DNA from: Thalassospira profundimaris | Lineage (GTDB): Bacteria > Pseudomonadota > Alphaproteobacteria > Rhodospirillales > Thalassospiraceae | Assembly: GCF_003326755.1 (NCBI RefSeq) | Contig: NZ_JPWH01000010.1 | Location: forward strand, 124,001-188,000 | DNA length: 64,000 nt | Direction: 5' to 3' | Part shown: piece by piece, positions 1-7,530 of the stretch | Numbering within the stretch: position 1 is the stretch's first letter | Layout: each line of letters begins with the position of its first letter | The notes under the pieces: model-generated | Told to the model about the DNA's origin: nothing | The model's input: the letters and a program-made list of their open reading frames with translations, nothing else | Database searches by the model: none | Translations under genes and position numbers: made by a program

Positions 1-823
1 TTTCTGTGCCCTGCCGCATGGCACGACACAGGAAGTCATTGCCGGTTTGCCCCAGCATGTCAAAGTGGTGGATCTGTCGGCGGATTTCCGGCTGTTTGAC
101 CCGGCGACCTACAAGGAATGGTACGGGGCCGAACACGCCGCCCAGGATTTGCAAAAAGAAGTGGTTTATGGCCTGACCGAACTGCACCGCGAAAAGGTTG
201 CCAAGGCACGGGTTGTCGCCAATCCCGGCTGTTATCCGACCCCGGCACAGTTAAGCCTGACACCGCTTTTGGAACAGAAACTGATCCTGTCGCAAGACAT
301 CATCATTGATGCGAAATCCGGCGTGACCGGCGCGGGTCGTTCGCCCAAGGAAGGCATTTTGTTTGCCGAAATTACCGAAGGCATTCATGCCTATGCTACC
401 GGCGGGCATCGCCATGCCCCGGAAATCGAACAGGGGCTGTCCTGGGCGGCCGGGGATGACGTGATCGTCAATTTTTCGCCGCATCTGATGCCCATGAGCC
501 GCGGTATCCTGGAAAGCATCTATGTCAAGCTGGCCGATGGCGTAACGCCCGAACAGATCCATGAAGCCCTGGTCAAACGTTATGAAGGGGAGCCATTTGT
601 GCGTGTGCTGCCCTTTGGCACCACCCCGCAAACCCGCCATGTTCGTGGATCAAACTTTGTGATGTTTGGCGTGGTCAAGGACCGGGTGCCCGGCCGGGCC
701 ATTATCGTCGGGGTCGAAGACAACCTGATGAAGGGGGCGTCGGGCCAGGCGGTTCAGAACATGAATGTGATGATGGGCCTGCCCGAAACGATGGGCCTTG
801 AGCTGGAACCGCTTTTCCCGTAA
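1..823 (+). CDS. argC: N-acetyl-gamma-glutamyl-phosphate reductase, 5' end missing
   Basis: This is the third enzyme of arginine synthesis; it reduces N-acetylglutamyl phosphate to the semialdehyde with NADPH in the cytoplasm. The frame is open from base 2, reading FCALPHGTTQ at the edge, so the N-terminal Rossmann part lies outside the window. The catalytic cysteine is in the motif NPGCYPT (Cys codon 230-232), and the substrate-binding stretch GGHRHAPEIEQ is intact. The C-terminus is complete and a strong hairpin terminator follows within 30 bases, so this is the end of its transcript. The next gene faces it from the other strand and belongs to another function. Confidence 0.96.
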   Translation, partial: FCALPHGTTQEVIAGLPQHVKVVDLSADFRLFDPATYKEWYGAEHAAQDLQKEVVYGLTELHREKVAKARVVANPGCYPTPAQLSLTPLLEQKLILSQDIIIDAKSGVTGAGRSPKEGILFAEITEGIHAYATGGHRHAPEIEQGLSWAAGDDVIVNFSPHLMPMSRGILESIYVKLADGVTPEQIHEALVKRYEGEPFVRVLPFGTTPQTRHVRGSNFVMFGVVKDRVPGRAIIVGVEDNLMKGASGQAVQNMNVMMGLPETMGLELEPLFP

Positions 824-849
824 TCGGGCTTAAATATGATTATATGATA

Positions 850-883
850 AACGCGCCGGATTGTTGGATTCGGCGCGTTTTTT
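850..883 (+). terminator. Rho-independent terminator after argC
   Basis: A 9-bp stem (aacgcgccg pairing with cggcgcgtt) closes a 12-nt loop and runs directly into a T tract. It sits 27 bases after the argC stop and probably also helps end the convergent MocR gene. Confidence 0.85.
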
Positions 884-924
884 GTCTTTTTGCGCCCGTT
901 CAGCACCCTGTCGCCCGGGTGATT

Positions 925-2334
925 TCATGTGATTTCGTGGTTTAAAAAGGCCAGAATACGCGGGTGAAGCGACTGGGTGACGTTAAACCGCATCAGGCTG
1001 CCTGCCGATTTTGTCAGGCTGAAAACATTGCCCGGGGCGAGAATGATATTCTGTTTCAGGGCCGCATGGGCGAGATTGGCAGCATCGATATTATGGGGCA
1101 GGCGGGCCCATAAAAACATGCCTGCACCGGGTGGTGTAACCGGCGTAATGCCAAGTTCCGCCAATTTGCTGGCGCAATCCGTCATGGTGCGGGCCAGACG
1201 CTGGCGGACATGTTCCATATGTTTGCGATAGGACCCGTCGCGCAAAACCGACAATACCAGTGCCGAGGATAAATTGCCGCCGCCAAAACTGGTGGCGATT
1301 TTCAGATCCAGCAATTTGTCGATCCAGTCCGGTCTGGTGGCGATATAGCCGCAGCGGATGGAGGCCGACAGGGTTTTGGAAAAACTGCCGATATGGACAA
1401 CCGTGTCCAGCCCGTCAAAGGCCGCCAGGCGCGGGGCGGGACTGGTTTCAAAATCGGCGAAAATGTCATCCTCGATAATCCTGATTTTGTGTTTTTCACA
1501 TGCCTTAAGTACCCGATGTGCCTTGACCGGCGACAGGCTGGCCCCTGTCGGGTTATGCAGGCCGGAATTGGTGACATAAAGGCGCGGGCGATGCTGTTCT
1601 GCCGCGTCCTCAAAGGCGTCCATATCCGGCCCGTCAGCCAAAAACGGAATGGCGACAATATGGGCACGATGGGCATGAAACAGGGCATGGAAATTGAAAT
1701 AACACGGGTCATCGACAAAAACCGTATCGCCCGGTTCAATCAGCAAACGGCATAAAAGGTCAATCGCCTGGGTACCCGATTCCGTTAACATGATCTGGTC
1801 CAGGGCCGGGGTAATGCCGTGTTCGGCCATGCGCCGTGCCAGATGGTCCCGCAACGGAAGCGACCCCAGCGGCGCGGCATAATCGGTAAGGGCGGCGTCC
1901 GGCCCGCGTGCCACATGACGCAGGGCACGGCGGATGGCATCATTTGGCATCCAGTCGGGCGGCAGCCAGCCGCAACCGGGTTTTAATACGGTATCATCAC
2001 TGTTAAGCGATTGTCGCGACACCCAGAACGGGTCAATCGCCCGGTCGAGCTTCGGGGCCAGTTGCGCAATTGATAAGGGGGACGTTTGACCGGCAACAAA
2101 AAAGCCTGACCCCCGGCGCGAGACAAGGGTGCCTTCCGCCACCAGCCGGTCATAGGCATCCACCACGGTGGACTTTGACACCCCCATTGTTTCCGCACTT
2201 TGCCGAATGGAGGGAATACGCGCCCCGGCCACCAGGCTGCGATTGGCGATGCGCTGGCGAATATGGTCCATCACCTGATTTACAAGGGTGTCGACGGGGG
2301 TGCCAGTGGCGGACGAGGCAGCGTTTTGCGTCAT
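925..2334 (-). CDS. MocR/GntR-type regulator with aminotransferase domain
   Basis: This is a transcription factor of the MocR (PdxR-like) group: an N-terminal winged helix of the GntR type (residues about 13-80, with GVSKSTVVDAYDRL as recognition segment) fused to a fold-type I PLP aminotransferase domain (about 115-469). The PLP lysine is K320 in SFSKTLS, with the aspartate in IIEDDIF. Such proteins sense PLP or amino acid ligands and usually do not catalyse transamination. An upstream TTG (2355) would add seven residues but lies inside the inverted repeat, so the ATG at 2334 is preferred. It is divergent from a DMT exporter, which is the likely target. The effector is unknown. Confidence 0.9.
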   Translation of the reverse strand: MTQNAASSATGTPVDTLVNQVMDHIRQRIANRSLVAGARIPSIRQSAETMGVSKSTVVDAYDRLVAEGTLVSRRGSGFFVAGQTSPLSIAQLAPKLDRAIDPFWVSRQSLNSDDTVLKPGCGWLPPDWMPNDAIRRALRHVARGPDAALTDYAAPLGSLPLRDHLARRMAEHGITPALDQIMLTESGTQAIDLLCRLLIEPGDTVFVDDPCYFNFHALFHAHRAHIVAIPFLADGPDMDAFEDAAEQHRPRLYVTNSGLHNPTGASLSPVKAHRVLKACEKHKIRIIEDDIFADFETSPAPRLAAFDGLDTVVHIGSFSKTLSASIRCGYIATRPDWIDKLLDLKIATSFGGGNLSSALVLSVLRDGSYRKHMEHVRQRLARTMTDCASKLAELGITPVTPPGAGMFLWARLPHNIDAANLAHAALKQNIILAPGNVFSLTKSAGSLMRFNVTQSLHPRILAFLNHEIT

Positions 2335-2345
2335 CTGTACTTCCG

Positions 2346-2385
2346 ATAATACCAATACAGTTTACCAAAATTGTATTGGTATTAT
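2346..2385. promoter_or_regulatory. Perfect 14-bp inverted repeat, probable MocR operator
   Basis: The arms ATAATACCAATACA (2346-2359) and TGTATTGGTATTAT (2372-2385) are exact reverse complements with a 12-base spacer. The repeat lies between the divergent MocR regulator and the DMT exporter, so a dimeric regulator bound here could control both. Binding by this MocR protein is inferred from position only. Confidence 0.7.
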
Positions 2386-2448
2386 GTCTGGCGCATTGCT
2401 GCCCGGCAAGCGAATGCTGCTTCTGTGCTTATGCAGAAGGAGGTTATG

Positions 2449-3330
2449 ATGAACCGCACAACACAGGGCTGGATTTTCGGGTTTTTGGGGATGCTGGTTT
2501 TTAGCGGGTCGCTGCCAGCCACCCGTTTGGCAATGGCGGGGTTTGACCCGATATTTTTAACCGTGGCGCGTGCGGTTTTGGCCGGGGCAATGGCGGCTGC
2601 AATTTTGCTGCTGACCCGTCAGGCCTGGCCGGGGCGGCGCGAGATATCGTCGCTGCTGATTGTTTCGTTGGGCACTGTAGTGGGGTTTCCGCTGCTAACC
2701 GCGCTGGCGCTGCAATATATCACTGCCGCGCATTCGGTGATTTTTATTGGTCTGCTACCGCTTTCTACCGCCATATTTGGCGTGTTGCGCGGCGGCGAAC
2801 GGTTGCGCCCGGTTTTTTGGCTGTTTAGCGGGTTGGGCAGTGCGCTGATTTGTGGTTATGCCCTGCGCAATGGCGTGAATGGTGCGCTGGCGGGTGATTT
2901 GCTGATGTTATGTGCCATCGTCGTCTGTGGTCTTGGCTATGCCGAGGGGGCGACGCTTTCGCGCAAGATGGGCGGCTGGCAGGTCATTTGCTGGGCCCTG
3001 GTGGCCGCATTACCGGTGATGCTGGTGTTGCTGTTTCTCACCATGCCAGCCAGTTTTGCATCAATCGATGCTGCCTCGTGGTGGTCGCTGGCATATGTTG
3101 CGATTTTCAGCAGCATTGTTGGCTTTTTACTATGGTATCGCGGCCTGGCCTTGGGCGGTATCGGGGCGGTGGGGCAATTGCAATTGCTGCAACCGTTTTT
3201 CGGCATGATGCTGGCGGCGGTCATTTTGTCGGAAAATGTCGATCAGGCAATGGTGTTGGTTACAATGGCGGTAATTGCCTGTGTGTTCGGGGCCAAGCGG
3301 TTTGCCCGCCCGGTTGCGCGTCAGGGCTAG
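2449..3330 (+). CDS. DMT-superfamily (EamA) exporter
   Basis: The protein (293 aa) has about ten hydrophobic segments arranged as two EamA repeats, the usual form of drug/metabolite or amino acid exporters in the inner membrane. Two ATGs occur in tandem (2446 and 2449) after a strong AAGGAGG (2437-2443); the second gives the better five-base spacing and is taken as the start. A more upstream TTG frame would overlap the promoter. Neighbourhood with a divergent MocR regulator suggests export of an amino acid or amine under PLP-linked control. The substrate cannot be read from the sequence. Confidence 0.88.
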   Translation: MNRTTQGWIFGFLGMLVFSGSLPATRLAMAGFDPIFLTVARAVLAGAMAAAILLLTRQAWPGRREISSLLIVSLGTVVGFPLLTALALQYITAAHSVIFIGLLPLSTAIFGVLRGGERLRPVFWLFSGLGSALICGYALRNGVNGALAGDLLMLCAIVVCGLGYAEGATLSRKMGGWQVICWALVAALPVMLVLLFLTMPASFASIDAASWWSLAYVAIFSSIVGFLLWYRGLALGGIGAVGQLQLLQPFFGMMLAAVILSENVDQAMVLVTMAVIACVFGAKRFARPVARQG

Positions 3331-3351
3331 TTATTCCGGATTTGCTGGTAG

Positions 3352-3420
3352 GGTTGGGAATGCAGACTGTTCCCTTGGGCTTGCGAAGCCGTTAAGCTTC
3401 CTGTCATTCCTTTCCCAACC
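3352..3420 (+). other. Structured leader before the gamma-carbonic anhydrase gene
   Basis: Nine-base arms ggttgggaa (3352-3360) and ttcccaacc (3412-3420) can close a 51-base interior that itself contains a ggctt/aagcc hairpin (3378-3390) and a competing gaagc/gcttc pairing. It ends 19 bases before the start codon. It matches no riboswitch I recognise and has no T tract, so it could be a leader fold or chance. Confidence 0.35.
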
Positions 3421-3439
3421 AACAGGGACCAGACAGATT

Positions 3440-3994
3440 ATGCCAACGATCCTGAAATATCGCGATGCCGTGCCCGTGATTGATGAAACCGCCTTTATTG
3501 CGCCCAATGCCACCGTTATTGGTGATGTGGAAATTGGCCCGGAAACCGGCATCTGGTTTGGCTGTGTTATTCGCGGTGATGTGAATGAAATTCGCATTGG
3601 CGCGCGCACCAATATTCAGGATTTGACGATGGTGCATGTCGCCAAGGACAAGTTTGGCACCTATATTGGCGATGATGTCACCATTGGTCATTCCGCCGTT
3701 ATTCATGCCTGCACGCTGGAAGATCGCGCCTTTGTTGGCATGTCGGCAACCGTGATGGATGGTTGTGTGATCGAACAGGGGGCGATGCTGGGGGCGGGGG
3801 CGCTTTTGGCACCGGGCAAGCGCATACCGGCGGGGCAATTATGGGCTGGTGTGCCAGCGCGCAAGGTACGTGACCTGACCCAGGAAGAAATCGAATTTTT
3901 CAAAATCTCGGCGGACCGTTATGCCGCGCTTGCGAATGTATATCGCACCGATATTGCCTCGGGCCAGGCGATTGTATCCTTGCCGGATGAGTAG
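3440..3994 (+). CDS. Gamma-class carbonic anhydrase family protein
   Basis: This 184-aa protein is a left-handed beta-helix made of hexapeptide repeats (IGDVEIG, IGDDVTIG, IGHSAVIH and so on). The three zinc-binding histidines of the family are present as H66 (in TMVHVAKD), H84 and H89 (in IGHSAVIHA). Family members form trimers; some hydrate carbon dioxide, while many of the short YrdA/PaaY type have weak or unknown activity. The ATG at 3440 is chosen because homologues begin a few residues before the first repeat; the longer frame runs through the structured leader. It stands alone between two DMT exporters. Confidence 0.93.
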   Translation: MPTILKYRDAVPVIDETAFIAPNATVIGDVEIGPETGIWFGCVIRGDVNEIRIGARTNIQDLTMVHVAKDKFGTYIGDDVTIGHSAVIHACTLEDRAFVGMSATVMDGCVIEQGAMLGAGALLAPGKRIPAGQLWAGVPARKVRDLTQEEIEFFKISADRYAALANVYRTDIASGQAIVSLPDE

Positions 3995-4018
3995 GGCTGG
4001 GGCATAACCCCCTTTATC

Positions 4019-4062
4019 AAAGCGATATGTTTCCGGCATGGAAATGTATCGCTTTGTTTATG
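4019..4062 (+). terminator. Hairpin after gamma-carbonic anhydrase
   Basis: Nine-base arms aaagcgata (4019-4027) and tatcgcttt (4047-4055), with an inner ttcc/ggaa pairing, lie 25 bases after the stop and are followed by a short T-rich run. The T tract is weak, so termination may be incomplete. Confidence 0.55.
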
Positions 4063-4102
4063 TGCGTTTTTATTGATATGATCGTGGGTATCGGAACCTT
4101 TT

Positions 4103-5005
4103 ATGACGCGCTGGCAGGCCAATGGCATTATCGTTTTTGTCGCCCTGATCTGGGGCACGACGTTCGTTGTGCAACAGACCAGTATGGACAGTATCGGGCC
4201 GTTCTATTTTACCGGTATCCGGTTTTTGCTTGGTACCATTGCCGTGCTGCCCTTTGCCCTGCGCGAAATATCGCGCCTTTATGTGGCCGGTTACAGGTTT
4301 TCCCGCCGCGATAAAATCGGCCTGCTGGCAACGGGGCTGGCAATGTTTCTGGCCTCTATCCTGCAACAAATTGGCATCATTGACACAACCGTCACCAATG
4401 CCGCCTTCCTGACGGCGTTTTATGTGCCAACCGTGCCGATTTTGGCCTTGCTGGTGTTTCGCATTGTGCCGCATTGGGCGGTATGGCCGGGCGGGGTATT
4501 ATGTGTTGCGGGCACCTATTTGCTGAGTGGTGGCAACCTTTCCGCCCTGGGTGCAGGTGACTTTTGGGTCATGAGCAGCGCGCTTTTCTGGGCGGCACAG
4601 GTGGTGCTGGTGGGGATTATGGCGCAACGGACCCGCGCGCCGTTAACGGTTGCAATGGTGCAGTTTTTTGTTACCGGTGTGCTTGGCGTTGTCATCGGGG
4701 CGATGACAGAGGATTTCAGCCTGCAATCGGTTTATGGGGCCGGGTTTGAAATTTTATATGCCGGTATCATGTCCGCCGGGGTGGCCTTTACCCTGCAATG
4801 TGTGGCACAGAATTACACCGAAGCCGCCGATGCCGCGATTATCATGAGTGCCGAAGCCGTTTTTGCCGCCATTGCCGGGGCGATCTTTTTGGGCGAACGC
4901 CTGAAACCGGTGGAATATGCCGGCTGTGGCCTGATTTTGGTGGCAATTATCGGGGTGCAATTGTTGCCGCTGCTGCGCCGTCGCCGACGGTCCGTAACAG
5001 TATGA
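4103..5005 (+). CDS. DMT-superfamily (EamA) transporter
   Basis: The 300-aa protein begins with the typical EamA first helix (VALIWGTTFVVQQT) and shows about ten membrane segments in two repeats, ending in a short arginine-rich cytoplasmic tail (RRRRRS). It is expected in the inner membrane as a metabolite exporter. It differs clearly from the exporter at 2449, so this is not a recent duplication. No regulator is next to it and the substrate is unknown. Confidence 0.88.
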   Translation: MTRWQANGIIVFVALIWGTTFVVQQTSMDSIGPFYFTGIRFLLGTIAVLPFALREISRLYVAGYRFSRRDKIGLLATGLAMFLASILQQIGIIDTTVTNAAFLTAFYVPTVPILALLVFRIVPHWAVWPGGVLCVAGTYLLSGGNLSALGAGDFWVMSSALFWAAQVVLVGIMAQRTRAPLTVAMVQFFVTGVLGVVIGAMTEDFSLQSVYGAGFEILYAGIMSAGVAFTLQCVAQNYTEAADAAIIMSAEAVFAAIAGAIFLGERLKPVEYAGCGLILVAIIGVQLLPLLRRRRRSVTV

Positions 5006-5142
5006 CGCCGGGGGACTGGCACTAGCAACCTGTTGTTTTTTACGATGACCGGGCTTGACCTTTATCAAGGAATCGCACAGACAGGAACTGTAGAAAGCAA
5101 TTCAGAATGATTTGCGGTCGTACAGTGTCTGAAAGTCCCATC

Positions 5143-6444
5143 ATGTATTTTAAAGTCCTTTCATCCCGGTCGTCTCGCCCGGCTGCCGCGCGGTTTTCCT
5201 GGCTGACGGCAACGGCTTTGGGCTGCGGCCTGTTTGTTTTTGCGCTGGCAGGCACTGCATTCGCGGACCAGGCTGCTGATAAAGCCGCGAATGATGTGAA
5301 GGGTGCAACACCATTCAAAACCCGGGCTGAGCTGGGGGAATCGCTGTTTTTTGATACCAATATTTCAAAAAACCGAACCCAGGCCTGTGCCACCTGCCAT
5401 GACCCGGCAACGGCCTTTCGTGATCCGCGTGTCACCAATGCCAACGGGGCGTTTTCGCTGGGGGATGACGGGGCGTCTTTTGGCGATCGCAATGCGCCGA
5501 TGGCGGCCTATGCCCGCCTGTCGCCCGAATTTCATATCACCAGGGATGGTGTGCCCGTGGGCGGCCAGTTTTGGGATGGACGGGCAAAGGACCTTGCGGC
5601 GCAGGCCGGTGGCCCGCCGTTGAACCCGGCTGAATTGGGCATGGCAAGTGCCCATGATGTTGTGGAAAGGCTGAAGGAAGACCCCGATTACGTCAAAGCC
5701 TTCAAGGTTTTGTTTGACGAAAACATCTGGGATGACGACGACGCGGCCTTTCAGGCGATGACCCAGGCCATTGCCGCCTTTGAGCAGACCGACCAGTTTA
5801 CGCCCTTTGATTCCAAATATGACCGCTGGCTGCGCGGGGACTATAAAATGACCCCGGCCGAGGAACTGGGCCGGGTGCTGTTCTTTTCCGAGCAATTTAC
5901 CAATTGCAACCAGTGCCACCAGTTAAAGGCATCGGGGGCCGAGGGCGAAACCTTCACCAATTACCAGTATCACAATATCGGTGTGCCGCAGAACCGTGCC
6001 CAGCGCGAAGCCGATGGCAGTGACCCGGATTTTGTCGATAATGGCCTGCTGGATAACCCCGCCATTAATGACCCGTCATTCAGGGGCAAATACAAGGTAC
6101 CGTCGCTGCGCAATGTCGCGGTGACAGCCCCCTATATGCACAATGGCGTGTTTCAAGACCTTAAAACCGTGATCCGGTTTTATAACAAATATAACAGCCG
6201 GTCGGATGCGGCAAAGATCAACAATGAAACCGATAAACCCTGGGCAGCCCCGGAAGTACCCGAAACCATTTCGATGACCGAGCTTGAAAAGGGCGATGCG
6301 CTCGATACCCGCCGCATCAATGCACTGGTCGCCTTTCTGAAAACCCTGACCGACAAACGCTATGAACCGTTGTTACAGGCACAGGAAGAGGCCGCAAAGG
6401 CGGAAAAGGCCGAAAAGCAACATCAGGAAACCGCGCAGAACTGA
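5143..6444 (+). CDS. Di-haem cytochrome c peroxidase (CcpA/MauG family)
   Basis: The protein has a signal peptide (ending near TAFAD) and two c-type haem motifs: CATCH (C82, C85, H86) and CNQCH (C255, C258, H259). This is the layout of periplasmic bacterial cytochrome c peroxidases, which reduce hydrogen peroxide with electrons from cytochrome c. Length (433 aa) is slightly above the usual 320-400 because of a charged Ala/Glu/Lys tail. The ATG at 5143 gives a compact signal peptide; an in-frame ATG at 5107 is also possible. It is a single-gene unit ended by a strong hairpin. A MauG-like maturation role cannot be excluded, but no mau genes are nearby. Confidence 0.93.
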   Translation: MYFKVLSSRSSRPAAARFSWLTATALGCGLFVFALAGTAFADQAADKAANDVKGATPFKTRAELGESLFFDTNISKNRTQACATCHDPATAFRDPRVTNANGAFSLGDDGASFGDRNAPMAAYARLSPEFHITRDGVPVGGQFWDGRAKDLAAQAGGPPLNPAELGMASAHDVVERLKEDPDYVKAFKVLFDENIWDDDDAAFQAMTQAIAAFEQTDQFTPFDSKYDRWLRGDYKMTPAEELGRVLFFSEQFTNCNQCHQLKASGAEGETFTNYQYHNIGVPQNRAQREADGSDPDFVDNGLLDNPAINDPSFRGKYKVPSLRNVAVTAPYMHNGVFQDLKTVIRFYNKYNSRSDAAKINNETDKPWAAPEVPETISMTELEKGDALDTRRINALVAFLKTLTDKRYEPLLQAQEEAAKAEKAEKQHQETAQN

Positions 6445-6480
6445 GTTTCATGACCGGGTTTTAGCGAGGTGGCATTTTGA

Positions 6481-6516
6481 CACCCGCCTGGCCTGTGAGG
6501 GGCAGGCGGGTGTTTT
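6481..6516. terminator. Terminator between convergent genes
   Basis: Ten-base arms cacccgcctg (6481-6490) and caggcgggtg (6503-6512) are perfect complements, followed by tttt on the plus strand. It lies between the peroxidase and the convergent dehydrogenase. Confidence 0.8.
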
Positions 6517-6527
6517 ATATGATGCCG

Positions 6528-7409
6528 TCAGGCTTTGGGCGGCATCAGGATGTCAATGATGGCACTTTGCGCCAAATCGCCCAATCCGGCATCGGTGGCG
6601 TGTTCAAAAACCGAGCAGGCGGCATTCCCCACCGGCACCGCCTGTTGCATTTCCTGGGCCAGTTGCATGGCATAACCGGCATCCTTGGCGCGAAGGGCGG
6701 TGGTAAAATGAATGCCCTCATGGTGGTTGCCGCTGATCATGCCCGGCAATGTCAGCTTTGCCGGACCACTGGCAAGCGGGCCTTCCAGAAATGTCCGGGC
6801 CACCTGTTCACCGTCAAGCCCTGCCTTTTTGGCAATTGCCACCAGTTCGGCGGCGGCAGCGATATGCACCGCCCCCAACAGGTTGTTCATCAGTTTGTAA
6901 ACCGTGCCGCTGCCCGTCGGGCCAAAATGGATGATTTTGCTGGCAACGGCCTCCAATACCGGGCGGGCACGGTCGAGAACCGGCAGTTCCGCGCCAATCA
7001 GAAACACGGTTTCACCCCGTGCCACCTGTTCGGGCACGGCTGTGACGGGCGCGTCAATATAGGGGATGTTCTGGGCCTCCATAATGTCGGCCAGTTCCCG
7101 CACATAGGCGTGCGACAGGGTGGAGCATTCGATTGCAATTGTGCCGGGTTCTATCCCGTCAAGCGCCCCGTCATCGCCCAGCCAAACCGCACGCGACGCC
7201 CCGTCATCGGCCATAAATGAAATAACAAAACCGCAGCCTTCCACCGTTTCAGCGGGGCTGGAACATGCGGTGGCTCCCAATGCGACCAGGGGGGCGAGTT
7301 TTTCCTGGCTGCGGTTCCAGACACGGATGTCAAAACCCCTGTTGATCAGACAGCCGATCATGGCGCTTGCCATGCGCCCGGCACCCAGAAAGCCGATGGT
7401 TGATTTCAT
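6528..7409 (-). CDS. NAD(P)-dependent beta-hydroxyacid dehydrogenase
   Basis: The 293-aa protein begins with the Rossmann motif GFLGAGRMASAM and carries the later family signature around GSGTVYKLMNNLL, where the lysine is the catalytic acid/base of the 3-hydroxyisobutyrate dehydrogenase family. It should oxidise a beta-hydroxyacid such as 3-hydroxyisobutyrate, tartronate semialdehyde or a related compound; the exact substrate is not determined. The ATG at 7409 begins right at the Rossmann fold; an ATG six codons upstream is also open. It lies next to PHA synthase but is separated by 120 bases, so shared expression is uncertain. Confidence 0.88.
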   Translation of the reverse strand: MKSTIGFLGAGRMASAMIGCLINRGFDIRVWNRSQEKLAPLVALGATACSSPAETVEGCGFVISFMADDGASRAVWLGDDGALDGIEPGTIAIECSTLSHAYVRELADIMEAQNIPYIDAPVTAVPEQVARGETVFLIGAELPVLDRARPVLEAVASKIIHFGPTGSGTVYKLMNNLLGAVHIAAAAELVAIAKKAGLDGEQVARTFLEGPLASGPAKLTLPGMISGNHHEGIHFTTALRAKDAGYAMQLAQEMQQAVPVGNAACSVFEHATDAGLGDLAQSAIIDILMPPKA

Positions 7410-7530
7410 GTTATCGTCCGTTTCCATGTTTTGCCGCTGTCACTGTCTGCATTTATGCCAAAAAAAACGACAGGATTATGAAACCCTGCCGCTTTGTTTA
7501 TGGCCCAGTCGAAATTACTGGCGATACCGG

